A stretch of 64,000 bases of DNA from Sphaeramia orbicularis (taxonomy: Eukaryota; Chordata; Actinopteri; Kurtiformes; Apogonidae), in NCBI RefSeq assembly GCF_902148855.1, contig NC_043962.1:34765004-34829003 (forward strand), written 5' to 3'. Shown here piece by piece: positions 9,985-31,196 of this stretch. Both the position numbers and the translations under genes were made by a program. Every line of letters begins with the position of its first letter. The first letter of the stretch is position 1. The notes below the pieces were generated by a model. That model had not been told where the DNA came from. It was given only the letters and a program-made list of their open reading frames with translations, and did no database searches.

Positions 9985-12655
9985 ATCCAACGGCACTCAT
10001 AAGGCAAGTTTATTTGTATAGCACATTTCAGCAATTCAAGGTGCTTCACACAGTACATTGAAATACAACGACAAGGAAAAAAGAAACACATTTTAAACAT
10101 AATAATAGAAACATGTAAAAGGTGATTAAAAACAGCAAGTAAGAAAACAACACATAAAACCCAAAAATATAAAAACACACACATATTAAAGTAAGAGTTG
10201 CAGTGCAGAGTTTCGAAGGAGAATATAAAATTTAAAAAGTAAAAAGCCTTTTAGTCAAAGGCAGCAGTGAACAGGTAAGTCTTTAACCTTGACTTAAAAG
10301 AACTCAGACTCTCAGCAGACCTGATATTTTCTGATAGTTTGTTCCAGATATACGGAGCATAGAAACTGAACACTGATTCTCCATGTTTAGTTCTGACTTT
10401 TGGAACACAGAGCAGACCTGCACCAGATGACCTGAGTGGTCTGGATGGTTCATACTGGACTAGAAGGTCTCTGATGTATTTTGGGCTTAAACCATTCAGT
10501 GCTTTATATGCTAGCAAGAGAATTTTAAAGTCTATTCTCTGAGAGACAGGGAGCCAGTGTAGAGACCTCAGAACTGGACTGATGTGGTCCACTCTCTTGG
10601 TCTTAGTGAGGACTCGAGCAGCAGCATTCTTGATCAGCTGCAGTTGTCTGATTGACTTTTTAGGCAGACCAGAGAAGATACTGTTACGGTAGTCAACTCG
10701 ACTGAGGATAAATGCATGGACAAGTTTTTCAAGGTCCTGCTGTGACATCAGTCCTTTAATCCTAGAAATATTCTTGAGGTGATAGTAAGCTGACTTTGTA
10801 ATTGTTTGAATGTGGTTTTTAAAATTCAGGTCTGAATCCATGACAACACCCAGATTCCTGGCCTGGTCTGAGGTTTTTAACTGAAGTGACTGGAACTGCA
10901 TGCTGATTTTAAGGCGTTCCTCCTTGGGTCCAAAAATGACTATCTCAGTTTTTTCTCTGTTTCACTGAAAAAAATTATGGCACATTCATTCAGATATTTG
11001 CTCCATGCATTTACCCAGTGCTTGTATGGGGCTATGGTCACCTGGGGACATTGAAATGTAGAGTTGTGTGTCATCTGCATAGTTATGGTAATCTATTTTG
11101 TTTTTTTCTATGATCTGAGCAAGTGGAAGCATGTAGATGTTGACCAGAAGGGGCCCCAGGATGGAGCCTTGGGGGACTCCACATGTATTTTTGGTCTGCT
11201 CAGATTGAAAGTTACCTATTGACACAAAATAATCCCTGCCCTTTAAGTAGGATGCAAACCAATCAAGAACTGTGCCAGATAGTCCCACCCAATTCTCCAG
11301 TCGATCAAGTAATATATCATGGTCAGCTGTGTCGAATGCAGCACTGAGGTCCAATAACACTAAAACTGAAGATCTGCCACGATCTGTGTTTAAGCGAATG
11401 TGATTAAATACTTTGAGCAGAGCTGTCTCAGTGCTGTGGTCTAAAACCTGACTGAAAGACGTGAAGTCAGCTGTTGACTGTTAAGAAGTAATTTAGCTGT
11501 TGGGACACAGCCTTTTCAATGATTTTACCTAAAAAAGGAAGATTTGATATCGGCCTGTAGTTGTTCGTTGAGGTCTTATCTAGATTGTTCTTTTTTAAGA
11601 GCGGCTTAATAACAGCTGTTTTCAGGGTCTGTGGGAAGACTCCTGAGCTTAGAGACATGTTTACAATCTGTAACAGATCAGATGCCATGACATGTGAAAC
11701 TTTTTTGAAAAAATCTGTGGGTAAAACATCAGACAACAGTAGGAAGAGCTCAGTTGGTGTAGAATGTCCTCCAGATTTTTGTCATTGATTGGATTAAACT
11801 GCGTCAGGGTGTTGAAATGGTTTTCAGACAGCACAGATCCTGAACCTGGTGTTGAGGAATTCACGGCCTGTCTAATGTGCTGAATTTTCTCTGTAAAGAA
11901 CAAAGCAAAGTCATTGCAGGCCCTGGCAGAGTGAAGTTCAGGTGCTATTGACACAGCGGGGTTTGTTAGTCTGTCAACAGTAGAAAACAGTGTTCGAGCA
12001 TTATGTTTGTTGCTGGTGATAATGTTTGAGAAGAAAGACTGCTTTGCATTCCTCAGCTGTGGATTATAAGTGTGAAGCTTCTCTTTATAGATGCCAAATG
12101 AATCTGGAGATTTGATTTTCGCCACCTGTGTTCAGCTTTCCAACACCCTTTTTTTTTTTTTTTTCACTGCCATGGCATTTCTCCATGGAGATCTTTTTTT
12201 GCTAGAGACAACCTTCAACTCAATGGGAGCAATGGCATCTATCACATTTAAAATTTTAGAATTAAAGTTATACACTAGCTCATTGACTGAACCACAAGGC
12301 AGGGTTGCTGTAGAAGAAAAAAGTACATTAAACATTTCACTGGTGTTTTCGGTAATGCATCGCTTCTTGAAAACTTATCTCTGGTTACTCGTGTGCACAG
12401 AGATAGAGCTCTCAAAGAAAACACAACAGTGATCAGATAGGGCCACATCGCTCACAACAACCTTGTGTATGTTTAGACCCTTGGAGATAAGCAGGTCCAG
12501 AGTGGGCCCCCTGTTATGTGTGGGTTTTGACACATGCTGACTCAGCCCAAAGCTGTCAAGAGTACAGTACAGTTCTTTAGCCCCTCTGTCCTGGGGGTTG
12601 TCAACATAAACACTGTAAAAAGGGTCGATGGACAACACTTCATTCATAAATGACT
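9985..12655 (-). mobile_element. 5'-truncated CR1/L2-type LINE
   Basis: A non-LTR retrotransposon on the minus strand. In its reading order there is the end of the AP endonuclease domain (12647-12375, with DVALSDHCCVFF, the catalytic Ser-Asp-His). Then comes linker sequence (12125-11661), the reverse transcriptase start (11736-11467, NNYRPISNLPFLGKIIEK) and the palm (11360-10986, [31 protein letters not shown] and the catalytic YADD in [12 protein letters not shown]). The thumb and C-terminus follow (10901-10251, SDQARNLGVVMDSDLNFKNH). The 3' end reads CTATACAAATAAACTTGCC at about 9992-10025, a typical fish LINE tail. The endonuclease start is missing and the frame is broken several times, so it is inactive. 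It sits between adal and csk. Confidence 0.88.
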
Positions 12656-13963
12656 TTCATCTTTCTTTTCTAATTAAAACTTTCCTTTGCTCATATTATT
12701 GTTATCTTTTTTTTAATAACTGTGTATTAAAGTAATGTGTTACTTGACCTCTACATTACATTCAGTTTATTCAGGCAGGGGTTTCTTCTGTAGTGTTGTT
12801 TTGATGTAAATTAATTTGATCTAGATTAACTGATTGGGTCAAAACATAAATTTTGACTCAATCAGAACTAAAGTTACTATAGTTGTAAAAGCAGCTTGCA
12901 CAGTTCAAAACTGACAGCAAACATTTGATGTTTTATATACCTTATCTTATGTATGGTATATTGGGAAGCTCTGTCTTTTTCTGCTATTGAGTTAATGCCT
13001 GTGGAATGACTATAAGAAACTAATGGTTAACTAAACTACGTATGAGGGATCAAATGTACAAATATAATCAGTATAATGAACAAGCATTGAAATTAATATC
13101 AAAATAAGTAACCCACAACAAATTACAATATTGATAAAATAGCATTTTAATGTTGATAATGGCAGCACAGTAAATTTGTTTTTTTTTTTCATTACATCCA
13201 AAATCTATGTAATTGTTGACTCCAAAAATTCCCCAAATAAAACATCTGTGAATGTTGGATGAAAAAAATTGAACAAGGGCATGATGTGAAATGTGTTGTT
13301 ACATCAGTAGTAAAGGTGACATTTGTCTAAACTTGTGCTCCCATTTTTGTTTACAGAGGGAAGAAAGCAGACAGACTATACCATTATATAACAATGAAAA
13401 AATAAAGCTGCATAATTACAGTCATTAACTTAATCCTCTTAACAAAATAATTCAACATTCAACAGTTCATGCAAAAAATGTACCTGGAAACCGGGAACAG
13501 TGGGCAAACTGTGTTCTTAGTTTTGAAGCGTCTTTCAGAGGCCAACTTAGTCAAATGATGTAACTGTCTACAAGTATGGAAATGTATATCTCATTAAATG
13601 ATACCACTGACTTAGAATATCAACAGGTTTTAAGACAAGGCACTTTTAGTCTGAGGCGGCGCTGGAAATCACCAATATGATACTCAATCTGGATTACAGA
13701 GCATGAGAAGACATGGTGAACAATAACTCAGCCTTATTTGAATGAGACAATAACTAAAAGCAGTTTAACAACCTGAGGACAAAGAGAAACATGAATTAAA
13801 GAGTGGGGAGTGATGGCTATTGGACCGCATGACGAAACAAACAGTCTTAGAAATGCAAAATAACAGTCTTTAAGGTCTAACATTTGATCCAGACTATGGT
13901 CCAAAATGGGCAAATTAAAAGAAGACAGTCATTTTTTTTTTATCTGGTATGTCAGATCTCTCA
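12656..13963 (-). other. csk: csk 3' flank, probable 3' UTR
   Basis: AT-rich, no open frame of note. A reverse-strand AATAAA (TTTATT at 12766-12771) could end a ~1.2-kb csk 3' UTR just short of the LINE. Which signal is used cannot be decided from sequence alone. Confidence 0.4.
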
Positions 13964-21545
<7,582 letters not shown>

Positions 21546-24500
21546 GGTGAGGCGGTTTGATCCTCTTACTGGTGTTGTTTTTGAGCTGCTACCATTAGAG
21601 CTGGTAAACACACACACACATACCTGAGGAGAGAATCACAATTTACTAAGTAAGATGCCCCCCGCTTCAATGACATTCAGTTAACCACAAACATATTCTC
21701 AGAAAGGTTGTGAATTTTTTGTTTTTGCTGAGCTGGGCTGCACGTTAACTGAACCAGTCAGCTATTATCAGAACACATTTGAGTACCATCAGATCAGACA
21801 GCGACAGTAAAAATAACTCACTGATACAGAAAGCAGAACTAACAACTATTCTTTTTTTAATCACACTTTCAAAACTGGGGCAGAATGTTTCCATGACGTA
21901 GGGTTATAGTATTTACATAAAGACCATAGCCTGTATTTATTACTCTGCTGAAAGTTATATTTGGGACTTTACCTCCTATTAACTCCTGCTGATAAAAACT
22001 ATATATCAAATTTATGATTTAAAATATTTTAACACATGGAAAAGCTAAGTTGGTTAAGGAAAGAGTAAAAAAACAGAGGCACAGAAACAGAGAAGAGCAA
22101 ACGGAGAGATGATCAGGAGTGAATGGACAAAATACTATGTGTTGAAAGTGTGAGCTGAAGCCTTATGTATAAACAGATACAACATATGCATTTGATGGTA
22201 AATCAATTTTCGCATTCATTGTGGAGTTGACACACTAAAGCATATTATTCTTTTATTTTTTAAAAGCAGGAACAGTAGGACAGATGTAGGTCAATCCAAA
22301 GTGTCAGAACATACATGTCCTGCCACGTGATGTTCTTATTAATGTGTCTTAATGCTCATATTCAGCGATGCAGCAGTGTTTTTTCAGTATGTTCTGATAT
22401 TTAAATTCTCCCAGATTTTATATAACAGATCCACAGGTTTTCTTTGTGTCAGTTCAGGATGCATCAGTACTGTTTCAAGGTGTGTTTCAAGGTGTGTTAG
22501 CACTAAATGGGTTTGGTTAGTCCACTTTAAACTGGTGAGGTTTGTGTCATGTGTCTTTCTGCTTCTGTTAAGTCAGTGTTTTCTGAGTCTGTGGCTGATT
22601 TTACAACATCTTTGAATTGAACAAATGAAATATTGATTTACTTTGATTAGGTGGCATTCACTGGCCACCTTATTAGGTACACCTTGCGAGTGCCTGGTTT
22701 ACTTAATAAAGTGGCGGATGAGTGTATATACTGTATAGTAGCCTATATTGTCTGTGAGTTACAAAATTACTATTACAGTGCAGTAACTAATCAAAGTGTT
22801 GATGAATACAAAGGGGTTACTTCAGAATACATTCAGTTCCATAAAAACTTTATATATAGAATACAGCATGTCATTTCAAAACAGTATTTCCCTTGTGAAA
22901 TAAATTACACTAACATAGAGTGTTAGTTTAAATCTATGCTCCATTTTTCATCTTTATTATGAAGTCTAAAATATTTACTAGAAAAGTTATTAAATCTGAT
23001 AAGTTTCAATATTTCAATGAAGCAATTAAAATATTTATATTATTTATTACATTTTATCACATAAGGTAACCTCTAATCTATAATTTATTACAGTTCAGCA
23101 GTAATGTTACCAGTGCTGTATACAATGTACTTTAGAATTTGTCTTCCAAATGACAGAATTGTCCAACTTGACCAAAAATGGACACACCAGTTGAGCTCCA
23201 GAATGAAGACGCCACTCTTTAACTATGGAATGTAAAGTTGTGGTGAGATTTGACCAGACCCAGGGGACTCATTCAGCCCAGCATTTCCTTTTCATCAGTA
23301 AAACAGTCACTGAGACACTAACCTTCGGCCTGAGTCACACAGAGCGCCGTTTCCATCATACATAGACCTACTCAGAGCAGAGGCATTATGGTGAAATGAT
23401 GTCCTATGGATTAGGTCATTCTAAACACCCCCTTCTCAACCCCCAAACTTCCCACTTCCTCTCTTCCTGCATCAGTTCCCATGAAGAGGCCTCGCTGCTC
23501 AGACTTTAGGGAAATATCTGGCTCTGATTTTTGTCACTTTACATGAGGTCACATCCTCTGACATGTCCCTTACATGCACTCTGCTTCCTGTATGAGAGCC
23601 CTGATTTAGAATAATCCAATATTAGGGTGTGGTTTTTCCAAAGCATAAAACAACACATCATAACACTTTCTTTAGACATATGTTTCTGGCATTTACAACA
23701 CTGCCTGGCATGTAACCAAGTAACCATCCTCTCCACAGGCTCTTAATATATGAGTGAAATCTCTACGAGGTCATTGCTCAGTGTGATGGTGATGTAGCGG
23801 ATGTTTTCCTCTATGGAGCACTGCAGCTGTATTTCTATCAAGGGATGAAGTATCTGGACATAATTCCCACGCCCATCAACCCAGGAATAAGCAAAACATT
23901 ATGATGTTACCTTCACTCATCCATGCTTTTAATGGCATTGTGAAAACCTCATATCTGAAGACATGTGACATAATTACACAATTCCCTTTTTTACAGTCAT
24001 TTGAGCAAATTGCAGTAATCGTGCATGATAATCTTTGCAGAATCATGATAGGTGTCTCAATTGATGTAGTAAAAAAACTGCTGAAAAATATTCATATTTC
24101 ATCACTTTGTTCATTCCGTTAGTTACCACAGTTTGACTGCACTGGAGCCCTTTCTTCATCTCTGCACCTCCTTTATTGGGATGCTTCACTTCTGTTTGTA
24201 ACTATCAGGATCATTCATCTGTATATTTCTCTATTTGACATGTATAAGCTCATCTGACATTTGCTATGTGTATTTTTTGTTTATTAAGCCTAACTACACT
24301 AACTAAAGCAAAGTGACTGAAAGTTCAACAGAAAAGCAAATCTTGTGTTCCAAGCTTAATTGCCATTAAATGACTCTTCTTCTTCATTATGTGTATATAT
24401 GCATATAAATAAACTACTCTTTTACTACATCAGAGACATAAAACTTGCAGGAAAAGACAAACCACTAAGCACAATTATTTACATGACAATTATCATTAAC

Positions 24501-27261
24501 TACAATTTCTTTAGCGTGACAACCCCACCTGAAACCAAATTTCATCCATGTCTGTACATGTTGCTGCTTAAAGCAGGAAATTGCTTGTTTTGATCTGAGA
24601 ATACCAAAGCTATCAGAATTTGTTTCTGATTGCAAAAGAATATGTCTGGGCAAAGTGCTTGGCAAAGGAGAAAGTGATCTCACTCCACAAGGAATGGCTC
24701 AATAGGGCCAAGACTGACACACACATATTGGCACTTTTTTTTAGCATCTCTTTTGTGACAGTGAATGCATCTTAGCGGCTGGCTACCAGCAGCGGACTGA
24801 ATGGGACACAACTCTGTCTGTCATGGTGTCACATTGCCATTTCCAGAGAGCTCCACAGAAAACCACAGCTCGCTCTTTTCAGGAAGAACACAAGGCTGCT
24901 ATTGTTAGTAAGTCAAGTTTCTACTGATCCTCATGGGTCTATCATCATCAGTCTGTCAAAGAAATAACTTGAAATCAGTGAGGCCTCAGATCAACATGTC
25001 TGGACATTACAATCCCTTATGTGATTTTATTCCATGAGTTAAATTAACTTGTTCATGTCTGTTGTCACTATTTGAACACTGGTTTGAGCATACACAAAAA
25101 TATATGATGGCATTAAAAACTGCCACAGCAATAGGGAATTTTCATTTTCATTTGTCTAACGTGGTCTGCTGAGAAGTGATGCATGACATAAATTACTGAA
25201 AGCAACAGGAAATTAAACATCACTATGTAAGACTGAATATGATTGACAAGGTACCATTTCTTTTAGTAGAACAATTAAATATCAAAACAAATCTTATACA
25301 ATAACTATGGTCCAGTGATGCATATTCTCAGCATCCATTACAATCCCACTTTTCACACCAAACCAGTTGATCAACATTCAACTCTTGTGCAAGTCAGCCT
25401 TAGGGTAAAGTGTACGAATCAGTGGCAGCCTGGCTGCTCAAAGCAAGACAGGACAGGAATGTAGAAACATCTTCTCTGACCTTGTTTGAATCAGCCACTC
25501 CCTTGTCTACTGTATCTGCAGAGACAATCTGCTAAAGCTAACGTGATGCAGTGAAGTCATACAGGCTGGAGGTCTGACGGACAAACGTGACTTTCAACTG
25601 TTGCGTTAAAGAAAACAACAAATCATCAATTACACATAAGGCATGAGCAGCACAATCAGTGTCATGTCTGTGGGCTGTGTGTTGCTCCAATTGTTCTCTT
25701 GTCTTGTTCCGTCTTGTCTCTTATCCTGACCCTCCAGCCTTAGGATGCAGTGTGGCTGCTTTGATGCTGCTGCCTTGTTATCAAAACTATTATAGCAGCA
25801 GGGTGGTGTGGTCAATTGAAGAGAAAGAAACAATGATTTGTGCCTAGATCCAGTGAGCTTTCAGCTGGCAGGTACACAAACAAACTGACTGCATGGGGAA
25901 CAGTGAGGTGTAGCAGACGCCAACTGTTCACCCAGCTGAGCTTAAAAGCCTGCAGATGTTTTTGTGGAACCTCAGAGGAGCAGCTGAAACGCTGGACCCT
26001 GATGCAGTCACTCTGCTCACTGAAACAACTGTCTGGAGGATGTAGGAGAGGAAGTGCACGTCCAGTGGCAGCACAAGCCATCATTGTATGGCTTCATTAA
26101 CACAGTTTTGTCTGTGATGCTCTGTATTACAGCCATAAAATCAAATATTAAGTCATAAAACTAAAATAACATCCTGTGTAGCATATACTACACAAACACA
26201 AGAGTTAACATTGCATAACGGAGTCCTTTAAGTGAAGCAGGAAGGAAAAAATAATGTTAGTTACAGGGAAAGCCCCCTAAATTACAGTTATCTTTGCAGT
26301 TTACAACATTCTAAAGTTCAAGCAACACAATGAAGGTGTTGAACTACGCGATAATTTGGTTAATAGATGGTTTTATCACGTAAACATATCAAAAAACATC
26401 ACGCAATGCAAAACTAACAAACCTGAGAAGTAGACGGACACTTCCTGTCTGTGGTGTTATGCACACTATGCAGCTCTGCTGATGCAGCCATGCATGACAC
26501 ATTACAGAGCAGCAGATACACTGCTGTGGTTTCATGAGCTCTCATCTTGTTCCATCCTTTTAATCCTTTTTCATACACTTTCATCACTCTCTAAAAGAAG
26601 AATCCTCTCCTGAAAATGCTCATGTCTTCTCAGAGAGCTGCTGACCTTTGAGGGGCATTGTCCAACAGACCCAAGAGCTCCCCAGTTCCTCTCTTTGACA
26701 AAAACTGCTTTCAGTGAACTTTTGTTGTCTGTTTGGCATTTGCTCCAAGTAGAGTGGTGCTTTTCCAAAATTTTTGATTAACTATTTCCTGAGAGTGACA
26801 GACTAAATGAAGAGAAGCAATATTAAACTGTGGGGCATATAATTATAATTACTCTGTAAATCATTACTGTATGTGCATCCAGTTTAACAAATACAAATTA
26901 CTTCCTGGCAAAAGGCAGAGCGTATCCTACTTCTGTCTTTGATAATGTTTGTTTGAATATCTTGACCAAGCACAATTTCATGATCATTGTTGTGTGGAGT
27001 TTAATACAGCTGCTGCACATCAGGAACCACAGGAAATGGCAGAACATTCAAGAAGAATGTAAATCAAGTTTGGGATTACTCTCGTTTACCATCATGCACT
27101 CATACAGTAAATACCTCGACTGTTTTAAATACTTGGCAAAAGCTGCTATTCACATAATATAAAAAAAAAAAAGCTCAGAGACATTGCATCAGCTCAGCTT
27201 TACTTTCATCACAGCACTTTTCCTGTATCTACTTAGCTCCCACTGAAGCTAGACTTCTTAC
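21546..27261 (-). other. csk: csk first intron (5.7 kb)
   Basis: Between the ATG exon and the probable non-coding first exon. Apart from the small element at 22653 and a CA-rich stretch near 21607-21622, I see no gene, RNA gene or clear repeat. The ATG exon probably extends upstream to an acceptor within 21546-21640 (for example TTTACCAG or CCTCAG on the minus strand), but which is used is not decidable here. Confidence 0.5.
22653..22726 (+). mobile_element. Internally deleted Tc1/mariner-like end pair
   Basis: CACTGGCCACCTTATTAGGT at 22659 is followed only about 45 bases later by TTAATAAAGTGGCGGATGAG, its imperfect inverted copy. These are the well-known ends of a fish Tc1/mariner-type element. 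Here the two ends are nearly fused, leaving ~74 bp. Confidence 0.65.
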
Positions 27262-27730
27262 CTGTTTGCAGACAAAACTGTGGAAATTAAGCCAATAACA
27301 GGTGAGTGAGGAGCTGCCAGAGGTCCTTTAACATCTGAGCGACACCAGAAAAAAATCCCATTCGCCAAATAAATAACCCGTAGCTGTTGTCGGAGCGCAA
27401 AACGCAGTAACTCCTAAAACCAAGGAAGTGAAATCTGTCTCAGGTGACACGAAATATCAGCAGTCCAAAAGTGCTTCAATAAAAGGAGCGCACAGTGATG
27501 TTGGTAATCTCCAGTCAACATCATTCAGAAAGTGACTTTATGGAATAATCATAATAAATACTTTTCTGCAGACGTGTACGTGCAGTGCGTCGGCCCCTGT
27601 GCGTAAAAACCAAAGGGTGTGAAAGAAATAATTACGCAAACTAAAAAAAACCCCATATATAGTCGATAATATAAAAACGGATCACTTTCACTACTTTGAC
27701 GCTACTTCAGGCTGGCCCACTCCTCTTCCG
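27262..27730 (-). promoter_or_regulatory. csk: Probable csk non-coding first exon and promoter
   Basis: On the minus strand TGCAAACAG followed by GTAAGAA gives a good donor with its exon edge at 27262. Above it the DNA becomes richer in CpG (about 27340-27720), with GGAAGAG/TGACGGAAG-type ETS-like sequence near 27725. This fits a CpG-rich housekeeping promoter. The transcription start was not fixed. Confidence 0.5.
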
Positions 27731-27884
27731 TCAGAAACATTCAAGTTTTTTTGCCCCACCTTGATTTTGCATTGCACATGCGCGTTAATGATAAACCAGC
27801 CTCGCTAAAAATAGGTTGTAGTCTCAGCAAAGTTGCAAAGGAATTTCCCAATCAACGATAAATACTAATCAACAGATCAACAGG

Positions 27885-29830
27885 ACAAAGAAACAGTTGA
27901 ACTTTTTATTGATTAAATTTGCAGACATGACAAGTAAGGACTGCACAGTATTTTTTTTTGTACAAGAACCTTAACACTGAACTTCGATCCAAAAAGGAAA
28001 CGGTTGTCATGTTTTATCAAGTTGCAATTTAACTGCAAATAGATCTTGCATGGATTAAACATCCGCTGCAGGTTGTATCGCTTGAAACATGTAAACTAAC
28101 CCAATCTCATCCAGTCTGCTCTGAAGCAATTCTCTGAAACTGATGGGCTTCTCTCAGATGTCAGACCACTGTGGTCTGACTGTTCACATTTCGCAGAGAA
28201 GAATCAGCACGTAAAAATGCCTACAGCAGAACAAGGAAGAACCAGAGGTGTGGTTTCACATCCCCCTGGCGGTAAAGGACAACACTCACATTCATTAACA
28301 CTGACTGATGTTTCCAAGCCAGACTTGTCTCAACAGATGGGACTTGACACATCAGGCCAGTGGAATGTTGAAAAGGATCAAACCTTTGTTCACAGAGTCA
28401 GAACATGAACCCTGCGCTCACAAAAGAAACAAAAAATCAACTAAGTTTAATCCTCCTGAGATGTTACATTTAACAATATTATAAGTCGACACAAAATACC
28501 ACAGAGTTTAGCATAAATTTGTGACCTCAGAAAATGTAGATCGCTTGAATTCAGGTTTTTTGTCTTTTTTTTTTTTTACATCAACGCTGAACTCAATGAT
28601 ATAAAATTCAACTCTGCATTCACAACATGTAATAAGCGCAGGATTCATGTCCAATAAAGATCAGTGCTAACAAGTGCCTCATTTCTGAACAAATCTTTAA
28701 AATGAAGTGGTCTTATCAAAGAACCACTGAGACTTTCAACTTGGTGGTCCAGAAACATGTAGGAGCATAGACTCCTGTAACTCCTCTGTAAGAGCCTCAA
28801 AAAGCAGCAAAAAAAAAGTTGGTATCTCCAGCTGTTTTAATGACCATTCAGTCTATGATTTAGATATTTAGATAGACACCAATAATTGTCTGATACATAA
28901 ACAGGCATACTCCAGAAAAGAGTGGCCTTTATACAAATTTCTTATCATGACACGCCAGGAGACAGTATTTTGATCATCTCTCAGTTTAGATGAAAATATA
29001 CGATCTAACATTTAAATCACACATACACTGAGTGATCATTTTACCATAAAAAGGAAACTGGCTGGAAAAAAATACCCAGATTTTGACTCACTGGCAGTTA
29101 AAAAAAATGCAAAAATTATGTTCACCAAGCTTTTTTCCCTCCAGAAATCATCTCGACAATACAAGGTTGCAATAGGTTTTTCATGCTGTATCACCTTGTC
29201 AGAGCCCTTATTATCACAGCCTAATTTACAACTAAGAAACAAAACAAATATCTGGAATCTGTCCAGCAGCTGCCCCATTCAACAAAGGATGGTAATAATC
29301 ACATCTATGACAAATTTCCGACATTTGCTGAGATGGAACACCATTTAAATATTTCTCAATTTTTAACTTTTGTGTTACAACAACAAATAAGATGACTGAC
29401 TGCAGCAAATGGCAGGCTATAAGTATGAGTCAGGATGGTGATGGTTTCTTGTCACGATGGAGAATGTTGTCATATTTAGTATTTTGATAAAAGTCACTGA
29501 TTGTCTTTAATATAGTTAACACTGAATTGTATTTTGCTCACATTTCATCTATAGTAACCCATCTCTCAATCCAGGTATCTAGATATTTCCTGCAGCTTCT
29601 AATGCTCATGACATCTTAATGCTAACTAGTCCATATGCACTGTGCGTTTGTAGAAGTGATGTACCAAACAACAGACCTTCAGTATGAGGGAGAAGTCCTG
29701 TTTAAATGTCAGTGAGTTTGGAATTTAAGGTTGGACTGTCCAACAGGCAAAGCTCTGGAATATAAGGCGCCAAAACCAAATGGTCAAGGCTGGTGAAGGA
29801 TTCATTCATTCATACTGACCATTGGTCCCA
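27885..29830 (-). other. edc3: edc3 3' untranslated region
   Basis: There is no credible coding sequence between the edc3 stop and a strong minus-strand AATAAA (TTTATT at 27905-27910). I therefore take this ~1.9-kb stretch as the edc3 3' UTR. It ends about 170-200 bp before the csk promoter region. Confidence 0.6.
27905..27910 (-). terminator. edc3: Probable edc3 polyadenylation signal
   Basis: Reverse-strand AATAAA, preceded in transcript sense by a T/A-rich stretch (AATTTAATCAATAAAAAG). It is the first strong signal before the csk promoter. Confidence 0.5.
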
Positions 29831-31159
29831 TTATGGAGAGTGCAAAGGGATGACAAATTTGCACCCAAATGGAGAATGGTACTTTATTCCCACTTCCTTG
29901 AAGACCTGGCGAGGGATACCTATGTCACACAAGTAAACCCGGCCAGCACCTTCACCCAGGGAAAGAGGGAGACAAAGAGAAAGGGACCACTTGGCCTCCA
30001 CTGCCTGCCCCTGTCCACTGACAGGAGGATCCAAGCTGAGGACTGGAGCTCGGTTCTGGTTAGCCCAGTCTGCAGCTGCTCTGTACCATGGCTGGTCCAT
30101 CAGGAATGTGTTTTCATGGCAATCCAGACAGTTAATGATGAGGTCCACTGGGGTGTCTGGAAGGTCTGTGAAGAAAGACGAACATCTACTCATCTACTAC
30201 ATCAAAGTGTCGCTTGGTCTCCTACACTGCAAACATTTCACAAATTCATACATAAATAAAAATAAAATCTAAATACCTAGAAATAGTAAACATAGAGTAA
30301 AATACACTGCTGTGCACCATTTTACTAATTTTTCATGTCTACCAAAGCTCTGTCACATTCTTTCTAGCTCATGGGATGTTCTCTCAGCAAAGAAAACATC
30401 AAAATCCATAACTTATTTCAACTTCTTACTAACTTTGTGCCTTGAATAGTCCCTCCTCCCCCTACTTCTATCTTGATAACCTAGATAGAAAATATTTGAA
30501 AAATGATGGAGTGGTGAAATATGCCCACCTTTAATACTTGACACTTGTTTCCCGCCAGTCTTGTTGAAGAGTGTGAGCTCACTGGTGACAGAGTCAAGCA
30601 TCTTGACAAAATTGGGGAGAAACAGGATGACTTCCACTTCGTGATTGGCCAGGTGACGTCCACAGCTAATACCCTGAGCCCCCTGGACATGAGGGCCACA
30701 CAGCATGGCCACCGTTGGCCGCTGGTGTAGATTTTTTGGAGTAAATCTAGCAGGGATATGAAAGTATGTGTTGAAATTTGACGTTCAGTGTGTTCTGAGC
30801 ACAATGGTATGGTAGAAACCTTAATCACAGCAGATGGGCAGTAATGTAATTCATTGAGAAATGTACAAATCATCTGACCAGTACAGCTGAGCAATTAGTG
30901 TAAATATTATCAAAGTTGCAGGAGGTGCATTTTTTTTTAAAAAACATAAAATGTCACAATACACTATTATAAATAATAAAGACAACAGCAAACATCATAT
31001 CATCCTTTCAACTTTTTTGCTGAAAAAAAGACCATTTGCTAAAATTATGACACATAATCACAGTGTCTGTCAAAGTAGAGTACATTCAGCTCTACAGGTC
31101 AGTATAAATGACCCATTTTATGATTTTAGATTAGCTGGCAGAAAAAACTGCAGTAACAA

Positions 31160-31196
<37 letters not shown>

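Noticed and set aside
25630-26100. Overlapping frames on both strands in csk intron 1
   Set aside because: Opposing frames of similar length over the same DNA, with no domain or splice context; typical of chance frames in a GC-richer patch.
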